In this document: in pieces, positions 1 to 7,307 of the stretch
How the letters are laid out: the number at the start of each line of letters is the position of its first letter
Position numbering within the stretch: position 1 is the stretch's first letter
Assembly (NCBI GenBank): GCA_903930485.1
Contig: CAIYYO010000099.1
Coordinates: 1-15,176 of the forward strand
Source: Methanobacteriota archaeon
GTDB taxonomy: Archaea; Altiarchaeota; Altiarchaeia; IMC4; QMZM01
Direction: 5' to 3'
Length of the DNA stretch: 15,176 nt
Translations under genes and position numbers: made by a program
Notes under the pieces: generated by a model
What the model was told of the DNA's origin: nothing
The model's input: the letters and a program-made list of their open reading frames with translations, nothing else
The model's database searches: none

Positions 1-624
1 ACTCGTCACAGGGCTTTCATTGTGGGGTGCTCTTTCGCCGATCCAGAATCGTTTTTCCCGCCAAAAAAAACCAATTACAATCCGAACAACGGAAAAATCA
101 AAAAAGACGAATATGTGAGTAACCCGAAGCCTTGGAAGACCGTGAGAGACTCGATATCTGATTTGCCTGCTCCTAAAGGGACTGAAATACGCAAAGTTGT
201 GCCTCCATTGGATTTGCATTTCGGGCGCAGTCCGACTGACGTGAGCAGAAGGAGATACGAGGCAATTCCAGAGGAAGGAATGGATAGAATAGATTTGCAG
301 GCAAGGGTGCCGGAATTAACTCCAGAATGCTGGAAAAGAAAAGATTCAGGTGGCACAGACCTTTTTGGCAGACTTTGGTGGGATAAGCCCGCTTTTACGA
401 TTAGGACCGAATTTTTTAAGCCTGAAAAGGGTCGGTTTTTGCATCCCGTTCAGCATAGGCCCATAACCCATCGCGAAGCAGCCCGGTTCCAGACTTTTCC
501 CGATGATTTCAAATTTATCGGCTCGAAGATTGAGATAGCGCGGCAAATAGGCAATGCGGTTCCCCCCCTTCTTGCAGCAAAAGTTGCCGATTCAGTGTAC
601 AGATTGCTTCGGTCAAAGCATTAA
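1..624 (+). CDS. dcm: DNA (cytosine-5-)-methyltransferase, C-terminal part (cut by window start)
   Basis: C-terminal 207 residues of a C5-cytosine DNA methyltransferase; the reading frame is open through base 1, so the catalytic half lies upstream. The first residues, TRHRAFIVG, match the end of conserved motif VIII (QxRxR-FIVG). The last third holds motifs IX and X: REAARFQTFPDDF, then RQIGNAVPPLLA. The stretch between is the variable target-recognition domain, so the recognised site cannot be read from the sequence. A GTG at 22 is an internal codon, not the start. The vsr gene follows after 4 nt and an HNH nuclease after that, which marks this as the modification gene of a type II restriction-modification cassette. 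The family assignment is firm; the target is unknown. Confidence 0.95.
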   Translation, partial: TRHRAFIVGCSFADPESFFPPKKTNYNPNNGKIKKDEYVSNPKPWKTVRDSISDLPAPKGTEIRKVVPPLDLHFGRSPTDVSRRRYEAIPEEGMDRIDLQARVPELTPECWKRKDSGGTDLFGRLWWDKPAFTIRTEFFKPEKGRFLHPVQHRPITHREAARFQTFPDDFKFIGSKIEIARQIGNAVPPLLAAKVADSVYRLLRSKH

Positions 625-628
625 AACT

Positions 629-1063
629 ATGACGGACGTTTTTAGCAAAAGAAATAGGAGCAGAATAATGTCCTTGGTAAAGAATCGGGATACTGCGCCT
701 GAAATAATCGTGAGAAAAGCAATTTATGGAATGGGCTTCCGTTATAGCCTCAATGCGAAGGATTTACCGGGAAAGCCGGATATAGTATTGCGCAAGCGTA
801 AGAAGGCGGTTTTTGTGAATGGTTGTTTTTGGCATGGTCATAAAGGTTGTAAGCGGGCTTCTAGACCATCTTCCAATAGAAAATTTTGGGAGGAAAAAAT
901 AGAAGGGAATATGACTCGGGATAAGAGATCGAAGGCGGCGCTTAAGAAATTAGGATTTTCTGTTTTGACCATTTGGGGATGTCAGATTCAAAATGAGGCG
1001 TTATTAAGGCGTAAATTGATAAACTTTATAACGGGTGGATTGCCAAATGAGCGCAAGAGATAA
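629..1063 (+). CDS. vsr: Very short patch repair endonuclease (Vsr)
   Basis: 144 residues, close to the 156 of E. coli Vsr. The enzyme nicks 5' of the T in T:G mismatches made when 5-methylcytosine deaminates, and so protects sites of its partner methyltransferase. Visible hallmarks: E25, D51 in LPGKPDIVL, and H69/H71 in GCFWHGH, all at E. coli numbering. Cysteines at 66, 74 and 118 could serve the structural zinc with H71. Two positions differ from E. coli: T63-H64 is V-N here, and the usual WEC motif reads WGC. The ATG at 629 was chosen because the protein then begins MTDVFSKRNRSRIMS as in the family; the frame is open further upstream to 554 but only inside the dcm gene. It starts 4 nt after dcm, and its end overlaps the HNH gene by 17 nt. 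Confidence 0.95.
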   Translation: MTDVFSKRNRSRIMSLVKNRDTAPEIIVRKAIYGMGFRYSLNAKDLPGKPDIVLRKRKKAVFVNGCFWHGHKGCKRASRPSSNRKFWEEKIEGNMTRDKRSKAALKKLGFSVLTIWGCQIQNEALLRRKLINFITGGLPNERKR

Positions 1064-1598
1064 ACTAAGGGGCTTTTTTGAGGCGAATGTGGGCCGGATC
1101 ATTGATACGCATCAATTGAGAGAGGTTGCCGGAGTCAGTGAATATGCCCGTCGGATAAGAGAGCTACGAGATCAGGAAGGGATGCAGATACTCACTCATA
1201 AAGACCGCCACGATCTTAAACCTGGTCAATACATTCTGACGAGTATGGACCGGGCTCCAAAGCTGAGTTCAGCGATATCACCTCAGTTAAGGGCTAACAT
1301 CCTCGAGCGTAATGGCTACACTTGCCAGCAATGCGGAGCTGGTCCCGGCGATAGAGACCCTTATAATCCAAAAAGAAAAACTAGGTTACATATTGATCAT
1401 ATCCTGCCTCTAAGTCAAGGAGGAAGTGATAGCCCTGAAAATCTTAGAGTACTATGTTCCTCTTGTAACCAGGTTCGTTCAAATATCCAAGCTCCTTCTG
1501 AATCTGCCTTGAACATGCTGGCAAGAATAAGAAAGGCCCCCAAATCGGTTCAGAAAGAAGTCTATGCAGCTTTGAAGAAAACTTTTGAGCAATCTTAA
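1047..1598 (+). CDS. HNH endonuclease, probable restriction enzyme of the Dcm-Vsr cassette
   Basis: 183 residues. Residues about 5-65 look like a small winged-helix or helix-turn-helix domain (VGRIIDTHQLREVAGVSEYA, then RRIRELRDQEG). Residues 90-145 are an HNH nuclease fold with a four-Cys zinc knuckle: C93-x2-C96, the catalytic core HIDHILP (H115, D117, H118), N132, and C137-x2-C140-N141. HNH proteins of this build cut DNA with one metal ion, and many are type II restriction enzymes beside a C5 methyltransferase. The ATG at 1047 overlaps the vsr end by 17 nt, which suggests translational coupling; a GTG at 1035 is a weaker alternative. By position it is the likely restriction partner of the methyltransferase, but a stand-alone modification-dependent nuclease is not excluded. 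Its bases look more AT-rich than the core genes further right. Confidence 0.88.
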   Translation: MSARDKLRGFFEANVGRIIDTHQLREVAGVSEYARRIRELRDQEGMQILTHKDRHDLKPGQYILTSMDRAPKLSSAISPQLRANILERNGYTCQQCGAGPGDRDPYNPKRKTRLHIDHILPLSQGGSDSPENLRVLCSSCNQVRSNIQAPSESALNMLARIRKAPKSVQKEVYAALKKTFEQS

Positions 1599-1609
1599 TC
1601 GATATCTGA

Positions 1610-1702
1610 TTAATCCAAATCTTCTAACACCGTCCTGATCTTCTCCTTCTTCATTAGCACAAACGAGCCTATGTGCCGTCCACAGCTGGCGTGTGCTTCG
1701 AA
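1610..1702 (-). pseudogene. Short remnant resembling the 3' end of dapA
   Basis: Read on the minus strand, 1702 to 1610 encodes a 30-residue open stretch ending LMKKEKIRTVLEDLD and a stop. An in-frame TAA (1705-1703) stands directly before it. The intact DapA at 2431-3309 ends PVKKENEEKIRAVLEELELV. Bases 1619-1645 match 2446-2472 at 22 of 27 positions, in the same strand and frame, and both copies have a KK further upstream if three codons are gapped. I read it as a decayed duplicate of the dapA tail, perhaps left by duplication or by insertion of the neighbouring genes. It could instead be the tail of an unrelated lost gene, because KIR-VLE-type endings are common and the upstream residues (CGRHIGSF) do not resemble DapA. 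Confidence 0.4.
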
Positions 1703-1762
1703 TTATCGAGTGTATCTTTCGTTCTTTTACCCGAAAAGTCACACGTATTTAATTTAGTACGT

Positions 1763-1774
1763 AAAATATGTATA
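1763..1774 (+). promoter_or_regulatory. TATA-like box for the coiled-coil gene
   Basis: The sequence aaaatatgtata is centred about 28 nt before the ATG at 1797, with no clear Shine-Dalgarno between, so the transcript would have a very short or no leader. A second AT-rich stretch lies at 1747-1755. Assignment rests on spacing and composition only. Confidence 0.4.
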
Positions 1775-1796
1775 CTACAAGGGCAAAGATCGTAAC

Positions 1797-2417
1797 ATGG
1801 CTGAACCAAACGAAAAACTTAATGCGTTTTTTGAGCGTGTTAAGGCTGTAGGGTTTTTTGAGCGGATATTCGGCTGGAAAGCGATCGCCCTGCTTTCATA
1901 TGATGCTTATCAGGAATATAAAGCCCTTGACGCTCAGGTTAAATCACTCACATCCGAGCTGGATACAGTAAAATCCCAACTGGCAGATAGCGAGAAAAAC
2001 CTTAAGAACCAGCAAGACAGCTACGGCAACCTATGCAACGACTGGTCTGCGGCCAAGAAAGAGATCGAAAGGGACAACCGGGAAGTACAGGATAAACTGG
2101 CCGATCTGGCCAGGCTGAAAGAGGCCGATGCGAAGAACTTCAAGAGGATCCTGGAACTGGAAGCCAACATAAAGGTTTTAACGGCGCAGAAGGACGAACT
2201 AACCAAGGCAAAAGCCGAGGCCGAGGCAAAGTGCTCTGCTTTCGAGGATTCGGAGAAACGGAATCAGGAGGAATATAAAAAGAGCATAGCAGAGCTAGTG
2301 GATCTAAAGAAGAGGCTGGATCTTGATCTCTCGCGTAACGCAGGAGAAAAACAAAATAAGATAATCACCAATACAGAACTAAAAAAAGTACCCCTTTTAA
2401 AGAAGGCATTTAAATAA
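1797..2417 (+). CDS. Coiled-coil protein of unknown function
   Basis: 206 residues; family not recognised. Residues 1-45 form a short head with an aromatic, moderately hydrophobic patch (FFERIFGWKAIALLSYDAY). That patch is too short and polar for a confident membrane segment. From about residue 45 to 190 the protein is a long heptad-like coiled coil rich in Lys, Glu, Leu and Ala (ALDAQVKSLTSELDTVKSQL). It ends with a basic tail, KKVPLLKKAFK. There is no signal peptide, Cys pair or nucleotide-binding motif. Its stop lies 13 nt from the end of convergent dapA. A remnant resembling the dapA tail lies just upstream, so the gene may have been inserted here or lost a C-terminal domain. RmuC- or SMC-like proteins have similar coils, but nothing specific supports either name. 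Confidence 0.7.
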   Translation: MAEPNEKLNAFFERVKAVGFFERIFGWKAIALLSYDAYQEYKALDAQVKSLTSELDTVKSQLADSEKNLKNQQDSYGNLCNDWSAAKKEIERDNREVQDKLADLARLKEADAKNFKRILELEANIKVLTAQKDELTKAKAEAEAKCSAFEDSEKRNQEEYKKSIAELVDLKKRLDLDLSRNAGEKQNKIITNTELKKVPLLKKAFK

Positions 2418-2430
2418 AAAAAGAAATAAT
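2412..2430 (-). terminator. T-rich terminator after dapA
   Basis: On the minus strand, directly after the dapA stop, the sequence reads attatttctttttttattt. Such oligo-T runs end archaeal transcription. It overlaps the 3' end of the coiled-coil gene. No hairpin was noticed. Confidence 0.5.
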
Positions 2431-3309
2431 TCAAACCAATTCCAGCTCTTCAAGCACCGCCCTAATCTTCTCCTCGTTCTCCTTCTTGACGGGCACGAGC
2501 GGCAGTCTCGGGTTTCCGGCTGCGAGGCCGACCATGTTCATGGCCGCTTTTACCGGCGACGGGCTGGTTTCTATGAAGAGGATCTTGGAGAGCTGGAAGA
2601 GCCTGTAATGTAGTTCCTTCGCTTTTTTGTGGTCTCCTTTGAGTGCTGCGTTTATCAGTTCGCCGGTTAGCTTGGGCGCTACGTTGCTTATCACCGAGAT
2701 CGCTCCCTTTCCGCCCAGGCATATTATCGGGTAGTTTATGGCGTCTTCCCCGGACAATACTGCGAAGTCTTTGCCGCAGAGCATGATCTCTCTCGTTATC
2801 TGGTCGAGGCTTCCTGATGCGTCTTTTACCCCGATTATGTTCTTTATTTCGGCCAGCCTCTTCATGGTTTCGGGCTCTATGTTTACGACTGTCCGGCTGG
2901 GTACTGTGTAGACGATTATCGGTATGTCAACCTCTTCCGCTACCTTTTTGTAATGCTGGTAGACCCCTTCCTGGGTGGGCTTGTTGTAGTATGGCGTTAT
3001 CATCAGGGCCGCGTCCGCGCCCGCGTCTTTCGCGTACTTCGTATACTCAATCGCTTCGGCAGTGCTGTTGCTTCCTGTTCCTGCGAGCACCTGTATCTTT
3101 CCGCCGGATTCGTCGACGGCGATGTCTATTACCTTCTTGTGCTCTTTCTCCGTTAGCGTCGCTGATTCGCCAGTCGTTCCTACCGGGACTATTCCTGCGA
3201 CCTTGTTCTCTATCTGGTGCTGTATATTCCTTCTCAGGCCTTCCTCGTCTAATTCGTTCTTTTTTGTGAACGGCGTGACGACGGCCGTGTATAAGCCTTC
3301 TATTTTCAT
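2431..3309 (-). CDS. dapA: 4-hydroxy-tetrahydrodipicolinate synthase (DapA)
   Basis: 292 residues, the normal length. It condenses pyruvate with L-aspartate semialdehyde in lysine/diaminopimelate synthesis, in the cytosol. The (beta/alpha)8 lyase family is clear: GTTGE at 44-48 binds pyruvate, Y107/Y108 lie in TPYYNKP, Y134 in VYTVPSRT, R139 follows, and the Schiff-base lysine is K162 in GVKDASG. These match the E. coli DapA residues (Y107, Y133, R138, K161). DapA, N-acetylneuraminate lyase and keto-sugar aldolases share this fold; the GTTGE and VPSRT motifs favour DapA. It is a single gene divergent from fibrillarin, and no other lysine gene is in the window. The ATG at 3309 fits the family start (MKIEGLYTAVVTPF). 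A decayed echo of its 3' end lies near 1620. Confidence 0.95.
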   Translation of the reverse strand: MKIEGLYTAVVTPFTKKNELDEEGLRRNIQHQIENKVAGIVPVGTTGESATLTEKEHKKVIDIAVDESGGKIQVLAGTGSNSTAEAIEYTKYAKDAGADAALMITPYYNKPTQEGVYQHYKKVAEEVDIPIIVYTVPSRTVVNIEPETMKRLAEIKNIIGVKDASGSLDQITREIMLCGKDFAVLSGEDAINYPIICLGGKGAISVISNVAPKLTGELINAALKGDHKKAKELHYRLFQLSKILFIETSPSPVKAAMNMVGLAAGNPRLPLVPVKKENEEKIRAVLEELELV

Positions 3310-3346
3310 GTTAGTGCCTTGTTTTGAAAGTTAAGCCTCTGAAGCG

Positions 3347-3360
3347 TATATATTATAAAT
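3347..3360. promoter_or_regulatory. Shared TATA-like region between dapA and fibrillarin
   Basis: The sequence tatatattataaat is nearly symmetrical and lies in the 70-nt divergent gap. Its centre is 26 nt before the fibrillarin ATG (3380), which predicts a leaderless transcript. It is about 44 nt before the dapA ATG, leaving a leader near 18 nt. It could serve both directions. Confidence 0.55.
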
Positions 3361-3379
3361 CAGGCAATAAAAAGACGGA

Positions 3380-4030
3380 ATGAAAGAGACTTTTCCAGGC
3401 GTTTACAGGCTTAAGGCAGGGCTTGCGACAGAGAATTATGCCCCGGGATACCGTGTCTATGATGAAAAGCTTTTGAAGATCGACGGCAGTGAATACCGGA
3501 CGTGGGATCCTTTGAGGAGCAAGCTTGCGGCAGGCATAATGAACGGCCTGCGTAATTTTCCCTTCAGGCGTGATTCCACGGTCTTATACCTGGGCGCATC
3601 TTCAGGAACCACGCCCAGTCATTTATCCGACATCTGCCCTAAGGGGACAATCTACTGCCTCGAGTATTCAAAGAGGATGATGCGCGACCTCTACATGGTG
3701 TGCGAGAAAAAGAAGAACATGGTCCCAATCCTCGGAGACGCCAATTTTCCTGAGAGATATGCTCACGGCATAGGTCCGGTGGATATTTTGTATCAGGACG
3801 TCGCCCAGCCCAACCAGGCCGAGATCCTCTTGAAGAACGCGTCGATGTTCTCTCCCAGGTATGCGATGCTCGCAATCAAGTCGCGGAGCATCAATGCAGT
3901 GAAAAGCCCGAAGCAGGTCTTCAGGGAGGAGACTGAAAAGCTTGCCGGCAGGTTCGAAGTCCTTGAGAGCATCGATCTGATGCCCTACGACAAAGACCAC
4001 GTGCTGTTGAACCTGAAGTCAAAGAAATAA
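3380..4030 (+). CDS. flpA: Fibrillarin-like rRNA/tRNA 2'-O-methyltransferase
   Basis: 216 residues, slightly shorter than typical archaeal fibrillarin (about 227). It is the SAM-dependent methyltransferase of the C/D-box sRNP, acting with Nop5 and L7Ae to place 2'-O-methyl groups on rRNA and tRNA. The SAM-binding loop is LYLGASSGTT (69-78), followed by EYS at 95-97, GDAN around D120, and the fibrillarin signature YQDVAQPNQ at 138-146. MLAIKSRSI near 170 is also typical. The gene stands alone; nop5, its usual archaeal neighbour, is not in the window. The stop is only 3 nt from the end of the convergent MscS gene. The TATA-like box 26 nt upstream and the lack of a Shine-Dalgarno support ATG 3380. 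Confidence 0.97.
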   Translation: MKETFPGVYRLKAGLATENYAPGYRVYDEKLLKIDGSEYRTWDPLRSKLAAGIMNGLRNFPFRRDSTVLYLGASSGTTPSHLSDICPKGTIYCLEYSKRMMRDLYMVCEKKKNMVPILGDANFPERYAHGIGPVDILYQDVAQPNQAEILLKNASMFSPRYAMLAIKSRSINAVKSPKQVFREETEKLAGRFEVLESIDLMPYDKDHVLLNLKSKK

Positions 4031-4033
4031 CCG

Positions 4034-5104
4034 TCAGCCGCTCTTCCTCATGTATATGTTCCTCGCAGGATAGGCGATCTCTATCCCCTCTTTCTTGAAT
4101 CTCTCGTGCAGGGCTTTTATGTATTCGTGGACTATCGCCTCCTTGGACGGGAATTCCCTGACCCACATGTTGACTTCGAACTCTATGTTCGAGTCGCCGA
4201 ATCTCTTGAACCTCAAAAAAGGCGCCGGCTCCAGCAAGCCCCGTTCATCCTTTTGCAGGACTTTTTTCGCGACATCGATCGCGACCTGCTCTACTCTCTC
4301 AAGGTCTGAGTCGTATCCTACGCCGCATGCGACCTTTACTCCGGTCTCGGTGCCGGGATGGTAGTAATTGGTGAGCGCCATCTCTGCAAGCTTGGCATTA
4401 GGCAGTACAATAATGTTGTCGGAAAGTGTCTTAACCCTTGTAGACCTCCAGCCGATCTTCTCTACGTATCCCTGGAGGCCATTATCCAGCTCAATATAAT
4501 CGCCAACGATGACGGAGCGGTCGGTGGTTATATAAAACCCTGCAAAGTAGTTGGACAATGTGCTCTGAATGGCGAGCGCGACAGCGAGTCCTGCTATGCC
4601 GAGGCTTGCTATGTACGGGGTCACGTCGTAATCCAGAGCCCTCATCACGAGAAGGAATCCGAGGACATAGATGAGCGCGTCTACCACCTTGTTTAGGTTC
4701 TGGAGCATCGTCCTCTCGACTACCGCGCCTTTGGCCGACCTCTCCATCCGCAGCCTGAACGCGACGTCGATTATCCTTGAAGCCACGAAAGAGCCCCAGA
4801 TAATGCCTAACACTTTGAACAGGTCGTTGATGGAATGCTGGTAGCCTCTCAACAGAGAAATAGAGCTCAGAGCCAGGTAAACTCCGATGAGGATGATCCC
4901 GGAGTACACTGGTTTCTTAACGGCCTCCAGGATTTTTTCATCGAATCTGCTCTTCGTCTTTCTGAGCAGGCTCGGTATCCTTTTGATTACGAATTCATAG
5001 AAAAGCTTTGCGATGAGGGCGGAGAGAAGGATCCAGAAGACGGCCAGCAGCAAGTCCGAGTACCTGGCCAAGACCTCGTTGTTCAGTATGTCCTGTAAAT
5101 CCAT
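4034..5104 (-). CDS. MscS-family small-conductance mechanosensitive channel
   Basis: 356 residues. This inner-membrane channel opens under membrane tension and releases solutes during hypo-osmotic shock. About five hydrophobic segments are visible (near 17-40, 66-85, 96-116, 138-157 and 163-193). The last is the Gly/Ala-rich pore helix, with GIAGLAVALAIQSTLSNYFAG at 169-189. After it come the beta domain (ITTDRSVIVGDYIEL, then GYVEKIGWRSTRV and the family motif IIVLPNAKLA) and an alpha/beta cytoplasmic domain ending near YPARNIYM. The two extra helices before the standard three place it with the larger MscS relatives (YnaI- or MSC1-like). It is divergent from a six-helix membrane protein over a 57-nt gap and may share its promoter region. 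Confidence 0.93.
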   Translation of the reverse strand: MDLQDILNNEVLARYSDLLLAVFWILLSALIAKLFYEFVIKRIPSLLRKTKSRFDEKILEAVKKPVYSGIILIGVYLALSSISLLRGYQHSINDLFKVLGIIWGSFVASRIIDVAFRLRMERSAKGAVVERTMLQNLNKVVDALIYVLGFLLVMRALDYDVTPYIASLGIAGLAVALAIQSTLSNYFAGFYITTDRSVIVGDYIELDNGLQGYVEKIGWRSTRVKTLSDNIIVLPNAKLAEMALTNYYHPGTETGVKVACGVGYDSDLERVEQVAIDVAKKVLQKDERGLLEPAPFLRFKRFGDSNIEFEVNMWVREFPSKEAIVHEYIKALHERFKKEGIEIAYPARNIYMRKSG

Positions 5105-5130
5105 AACGTTATCTATAATAACAGACGCGC

Positions 5131-5143
5131 ATAAATCTATTAA
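5131..5143. promoter_or_regulatory. TATA-like region in the MscS/membrane-protein divergent gap
   Basis: The sequence ataaatctattaa is centred about 26 nt before the ATG at 5162, matching a leaderless start. It is about 32 nt from the MscS ATG at 5104 on the other strand. It may drive one or both genes. Confidence 0.45.
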
Positions 5144-5161
5144 CGCCCGGTAGGCCGGAAA

Positions 5162-5959
5162 ATGACACTCAAAGGAATACTACAGGAGTCCCTTAGGCTG
5201 CTTTACAAAGAGCCTAAGATATTCATTCCGCGGTTCGTCACGACCGGGCTGTATACAGTCGTCATCATATACCTGGCAAAGGTTTCTTCACAGATAACCG
5301 AAGGTCTCGATTACCCCGGCCATAAGGCGGCGTCTGTTGATCCGCTGGTGCTGTCATCCATATTCCAGAATATCCTTCCACTGATGCTGTTCCTGGCTTT
5401 CATAGCTTTGATCGATTTCGTCTCTTATGGGATGTATCCTGCGCTGGTGAGGGATTATTATGAAAAAAAGCCGCCAAGCCTGGGGAGGTCTCTGAAAGAA
5501 GCGCTGGGAGCCTGGAAAGTTATCCTTATGTTCGGCGCCATCACTGCCTTCACGGCTGCGCTTATGGTCCTTCCCCTGAACTTGGCTTCCGGCGGAGAAA
5601 TAATACCCTACGCGCTGCTGTCCGTGGTCGGGTTCGCTGTCGCTTTCATAGTCATAGTGCTCCTTTTTTTCGTGGTGCCTTACGCCGTCATCGAGAAAAA
5701 AGGAGTAGTGGAGGCTTTCAGGCGCGGCACCAGGTTGAGCTTCGAGCACAGGAAGGACGTCTTCTCTATCAATCTGGTGCTGATAAGCCTGTCGCTCGTA
5801 ACTTTCGCCTTGATGACACTTACCGAGATGACCGGCCAGGGAGTGATAGCAGCTACATCAATAATCCTTTTCATTATTATCCGGACCGTACAGGCAGTAG
5901 TTTACACATATATTTCAGTTGTCAATCCCTATTTCTATATGAGAATCAAGAAAACATGA
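5162..5959 (+). CDS. Polytopic membrane protein of unknown function
   Basis: 265 residues with about six membrane segments (near 21-40, 68-90, 118-140, 150-176, 202-222 and 228-250). It starts with a short amphipathic stretch (LKGILQESLRLLYKEPKIF) and contains cytoplasmic-looking loops such as EKKPPSLGRSLKEAL and VIEKKGVVEAFRRG. This layout, with a leading helix, paired hydrophobic segments and a V-E-A-F/L-R-R-G-x-R loop, resembles the archaeal and bacterial 'glycerophosphodiester phosphodiesterase membrane domain / DUF7847-like' proteins. That likeness is from memory and weak, and no catalytic motif is seen. Its TGA overlaps the hisD ATG in the sequence ATGA, so the two genes are almost certainly co-transcribed and translationally coupled. 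Nothing links the product to histidine synthesis. Confidence 0.8.
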   Translation: MTLKGILQESLRLLYKEPKIFIPRFVTTGLYTVVIIYLAKVSSQITEGLDYPGHKAASVDPLVLSSIFQNILPLMLFLAFIALIDFVSYGMYPALVRDYYEKKPPSLGRSLKEALGAWKVILMFGAITAFTAALMVLPLNLASGGEIIPYALLSVVGFAVAFIVIVLLFFVVPYAVIEKKGVVEAFRRGTRLSFEHRKDVFSINLVLISLSLVTFALMTLTEMTGQGVIAATSIILFIIIRTVQAVVYTYISVVNPYFYMRIKKT

Positions 5960-7227
5960 AGACCACAGGATACGAAAACAAAGAGGCGCTGGAAAGGATA
6001 ATCGACAGGTCCGGGGCCGATCCCATACAGGTTCTGGATATCGTGAGGCCCATTGTCGAGGACGTCCGGTCCCGAGGCGATGCAGCCCTCATCGATTACA
6101 CGAAGAAATTCGACAAATACATTCTTACGGTTTCGAACATCCGTGTAACGGAACAGGAAATTAAGACTGCTCGCGAGGGGGTCGATGAGTCCTTTATCAA
6201 GGCTCTGAAGCACGCCAAGAAGAACATCGCGAAATACCACCTGGAGCAGCTGAAGAACATAAAAAAGTCGTGGAAGACCGAGACCGACGAAGGCGTGGAG
6301 ATCACGGAAAAAACCAGGGCGATACAGAGCTGCGGCGCCTACATACCGGGCGGCAGGGCCAGCTATCCGTCGACCGTCCTGATGACGTGTGCGGTCGCAA
6401 GGATAGCGGGAGTAAAGCGCATAGTCGTAGTGTCGCCTCCGCCCATAACCGACGAAGTGCTTTACGCATGTGAATTATGCGGCGTGGACGAGGTCTACCG
6501 GGTAGGCGGCGCCCAGGCAGTTGCGGCCCTTGCCTACGGGACCGGGTCGATCAAAAAGGTCGATAAGATAGTCGGCCCGGGCAACAAGTACGTGACATGC
6601 GCAAAGCTTCTCGTTTACGGAAAGGTCGATATCGACATGCCTGCCGGCCCGTCCGAGGTTCTGATAATCGCAGACGGAAAAGCTGATCCCTCCTACATAG
6701 CGGCCGATCTGTTAGCACAGGCCGAGCACGACCCGGATGCCAGAAGCCTTCTGGTCACGGATTCGAAAGAACTTGCAGAGAAAGTTTCACAGCAGGTGGA
6801 AGAACAGAAAGCTTCCCTGAAGAGAACGGAGATAATCTCAAAAAGCCTCGAGCATTCGTATGCGATCCTCGTGAAAGACATGGATGAAGCGGCCCTTTTC
6901 GCGAACCGGTATGCTCCCGAGCATCTCGAGATAAACGCCGCAGATGCGCAAACGATATCGGAAAAAATAACGAATGCCGGAACGATCTTCATTGGAGGAT
7001 ACGCGCCGGTTGCCGCGGGAGACTATGTCTCCGGAGAGAACCACGTCCTGCCGACCGGAGGCTCTGCCAGGTTTGCGTCGGCTCTCGGCGTGCGCGATTT
7101 TCTAAGAAGCTACAGCTTGCAGAAGATAAGCGAGAAAGGCCTTCGAATCATGGGGCCATCGATAGAGACTCTCGCGGAAGCAGAGTCGCTGGATGCGCAT
7201 TCCAATGCAGTGAAGAAAAGGTTCTGA
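5956..7227 (+). CDS. hisD: Histidinol dehydrogenase
   Basis: 423 residues, normal length. This zinc enzyme makes the last two NAD-dependent oxidations from L-histidinol to L-histidine. The family's metal and catalytic residues are all present, each offset by four from E. coli: Q255 and H258 (LLAQAEHD), E322-H323 (APEHLEI), D356 (AAGDYVSG) and H415 near the C-terminus (LDAHSNAV). Other signatures are CGAYIPGGRASYPS (126-139), GPGNKYVTCAK (207-217) and DMPAGPSEVLIIAD (227-240). The start is fixed by the ATGA overlap with the membrane-protein gene upstream. No other his gene is present, so the pathway genes are scattered in this genome. A 124-nt gap separates it from the histone-fold gene. Confidence 0.97.
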   Translation: MKTTGYENKEALERIIDRSGADPIQVLDIVRPIVEDVRSRGDAALIDYTKKFDKYILTVSNIRVTEQEIKTAREGVDESFIKALKHAKKNIAKYHLEQLKNIKKSWKTETDEGVEITEKTRAIQSCGAYIPGGRASYPSTVLMTCAVARIAGVKRIVVVSPPPITDEVLYACELCGVDEVYRVGGAQAVAALAYGTGSIKKVDKIVGPGNKYVTCAKLLVYGKVDIDMPAGPSEVLIIADGKADPSYIAADLLAQAEHDPDARSLLVTDSKELAEKVSQQVEEQKASLKRTEIISKSLEHSYAILVKDMDEAALFANRYAPEHLEINAADAQTISEKITNAGTIFIGGYAPVAAGDYVSGENHVLPTGGSARFASALGVRDFLRSYSLQKISEKGLRIMGPSIETLAEAESLDAHSNAVKKRF

Positions 7228-7281
7228 CGGTGTTTTGAATAGTATACATGGCTCTCGCAAGCGGTCTGCTTTTTAAATCGG

Positions 7282-7297
7282 AATGTTTAATGTAATA
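7282..7297 (+). promoter_or_regulatory. TATA-like box upstream of the histone-fold gene
   Basis: The sequence aatgtttaatgtaata is centred about 26 nt before the middle of the inverted repeat at 7308-7322. Transcription would therefore start inside that repeat, about 37 nt before the ATG. A second candidate, ttttaaat, lies at 7271-7278. Confidence 0.4.
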
Positions 7298-7307
7298 TCC
7301 AATTACC

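Noticed and set aside
554..628. Longer Vsr start at 554
   Set aside because: The extra 25 residues are out-of-frame translation of dcm; family homology begins at the ATG at 629.
1479..1742. Minus-strand frame of 87 codons through the HNH gene end
   Set aside because: It overlaps the HNH gene and is out of frame with the dapA-like remnant; no motif.
2462..3334. Several frames opposite or inside dapA
   Set aside because: All lie within the clear DapA coding sequence and have no recognisable motif.
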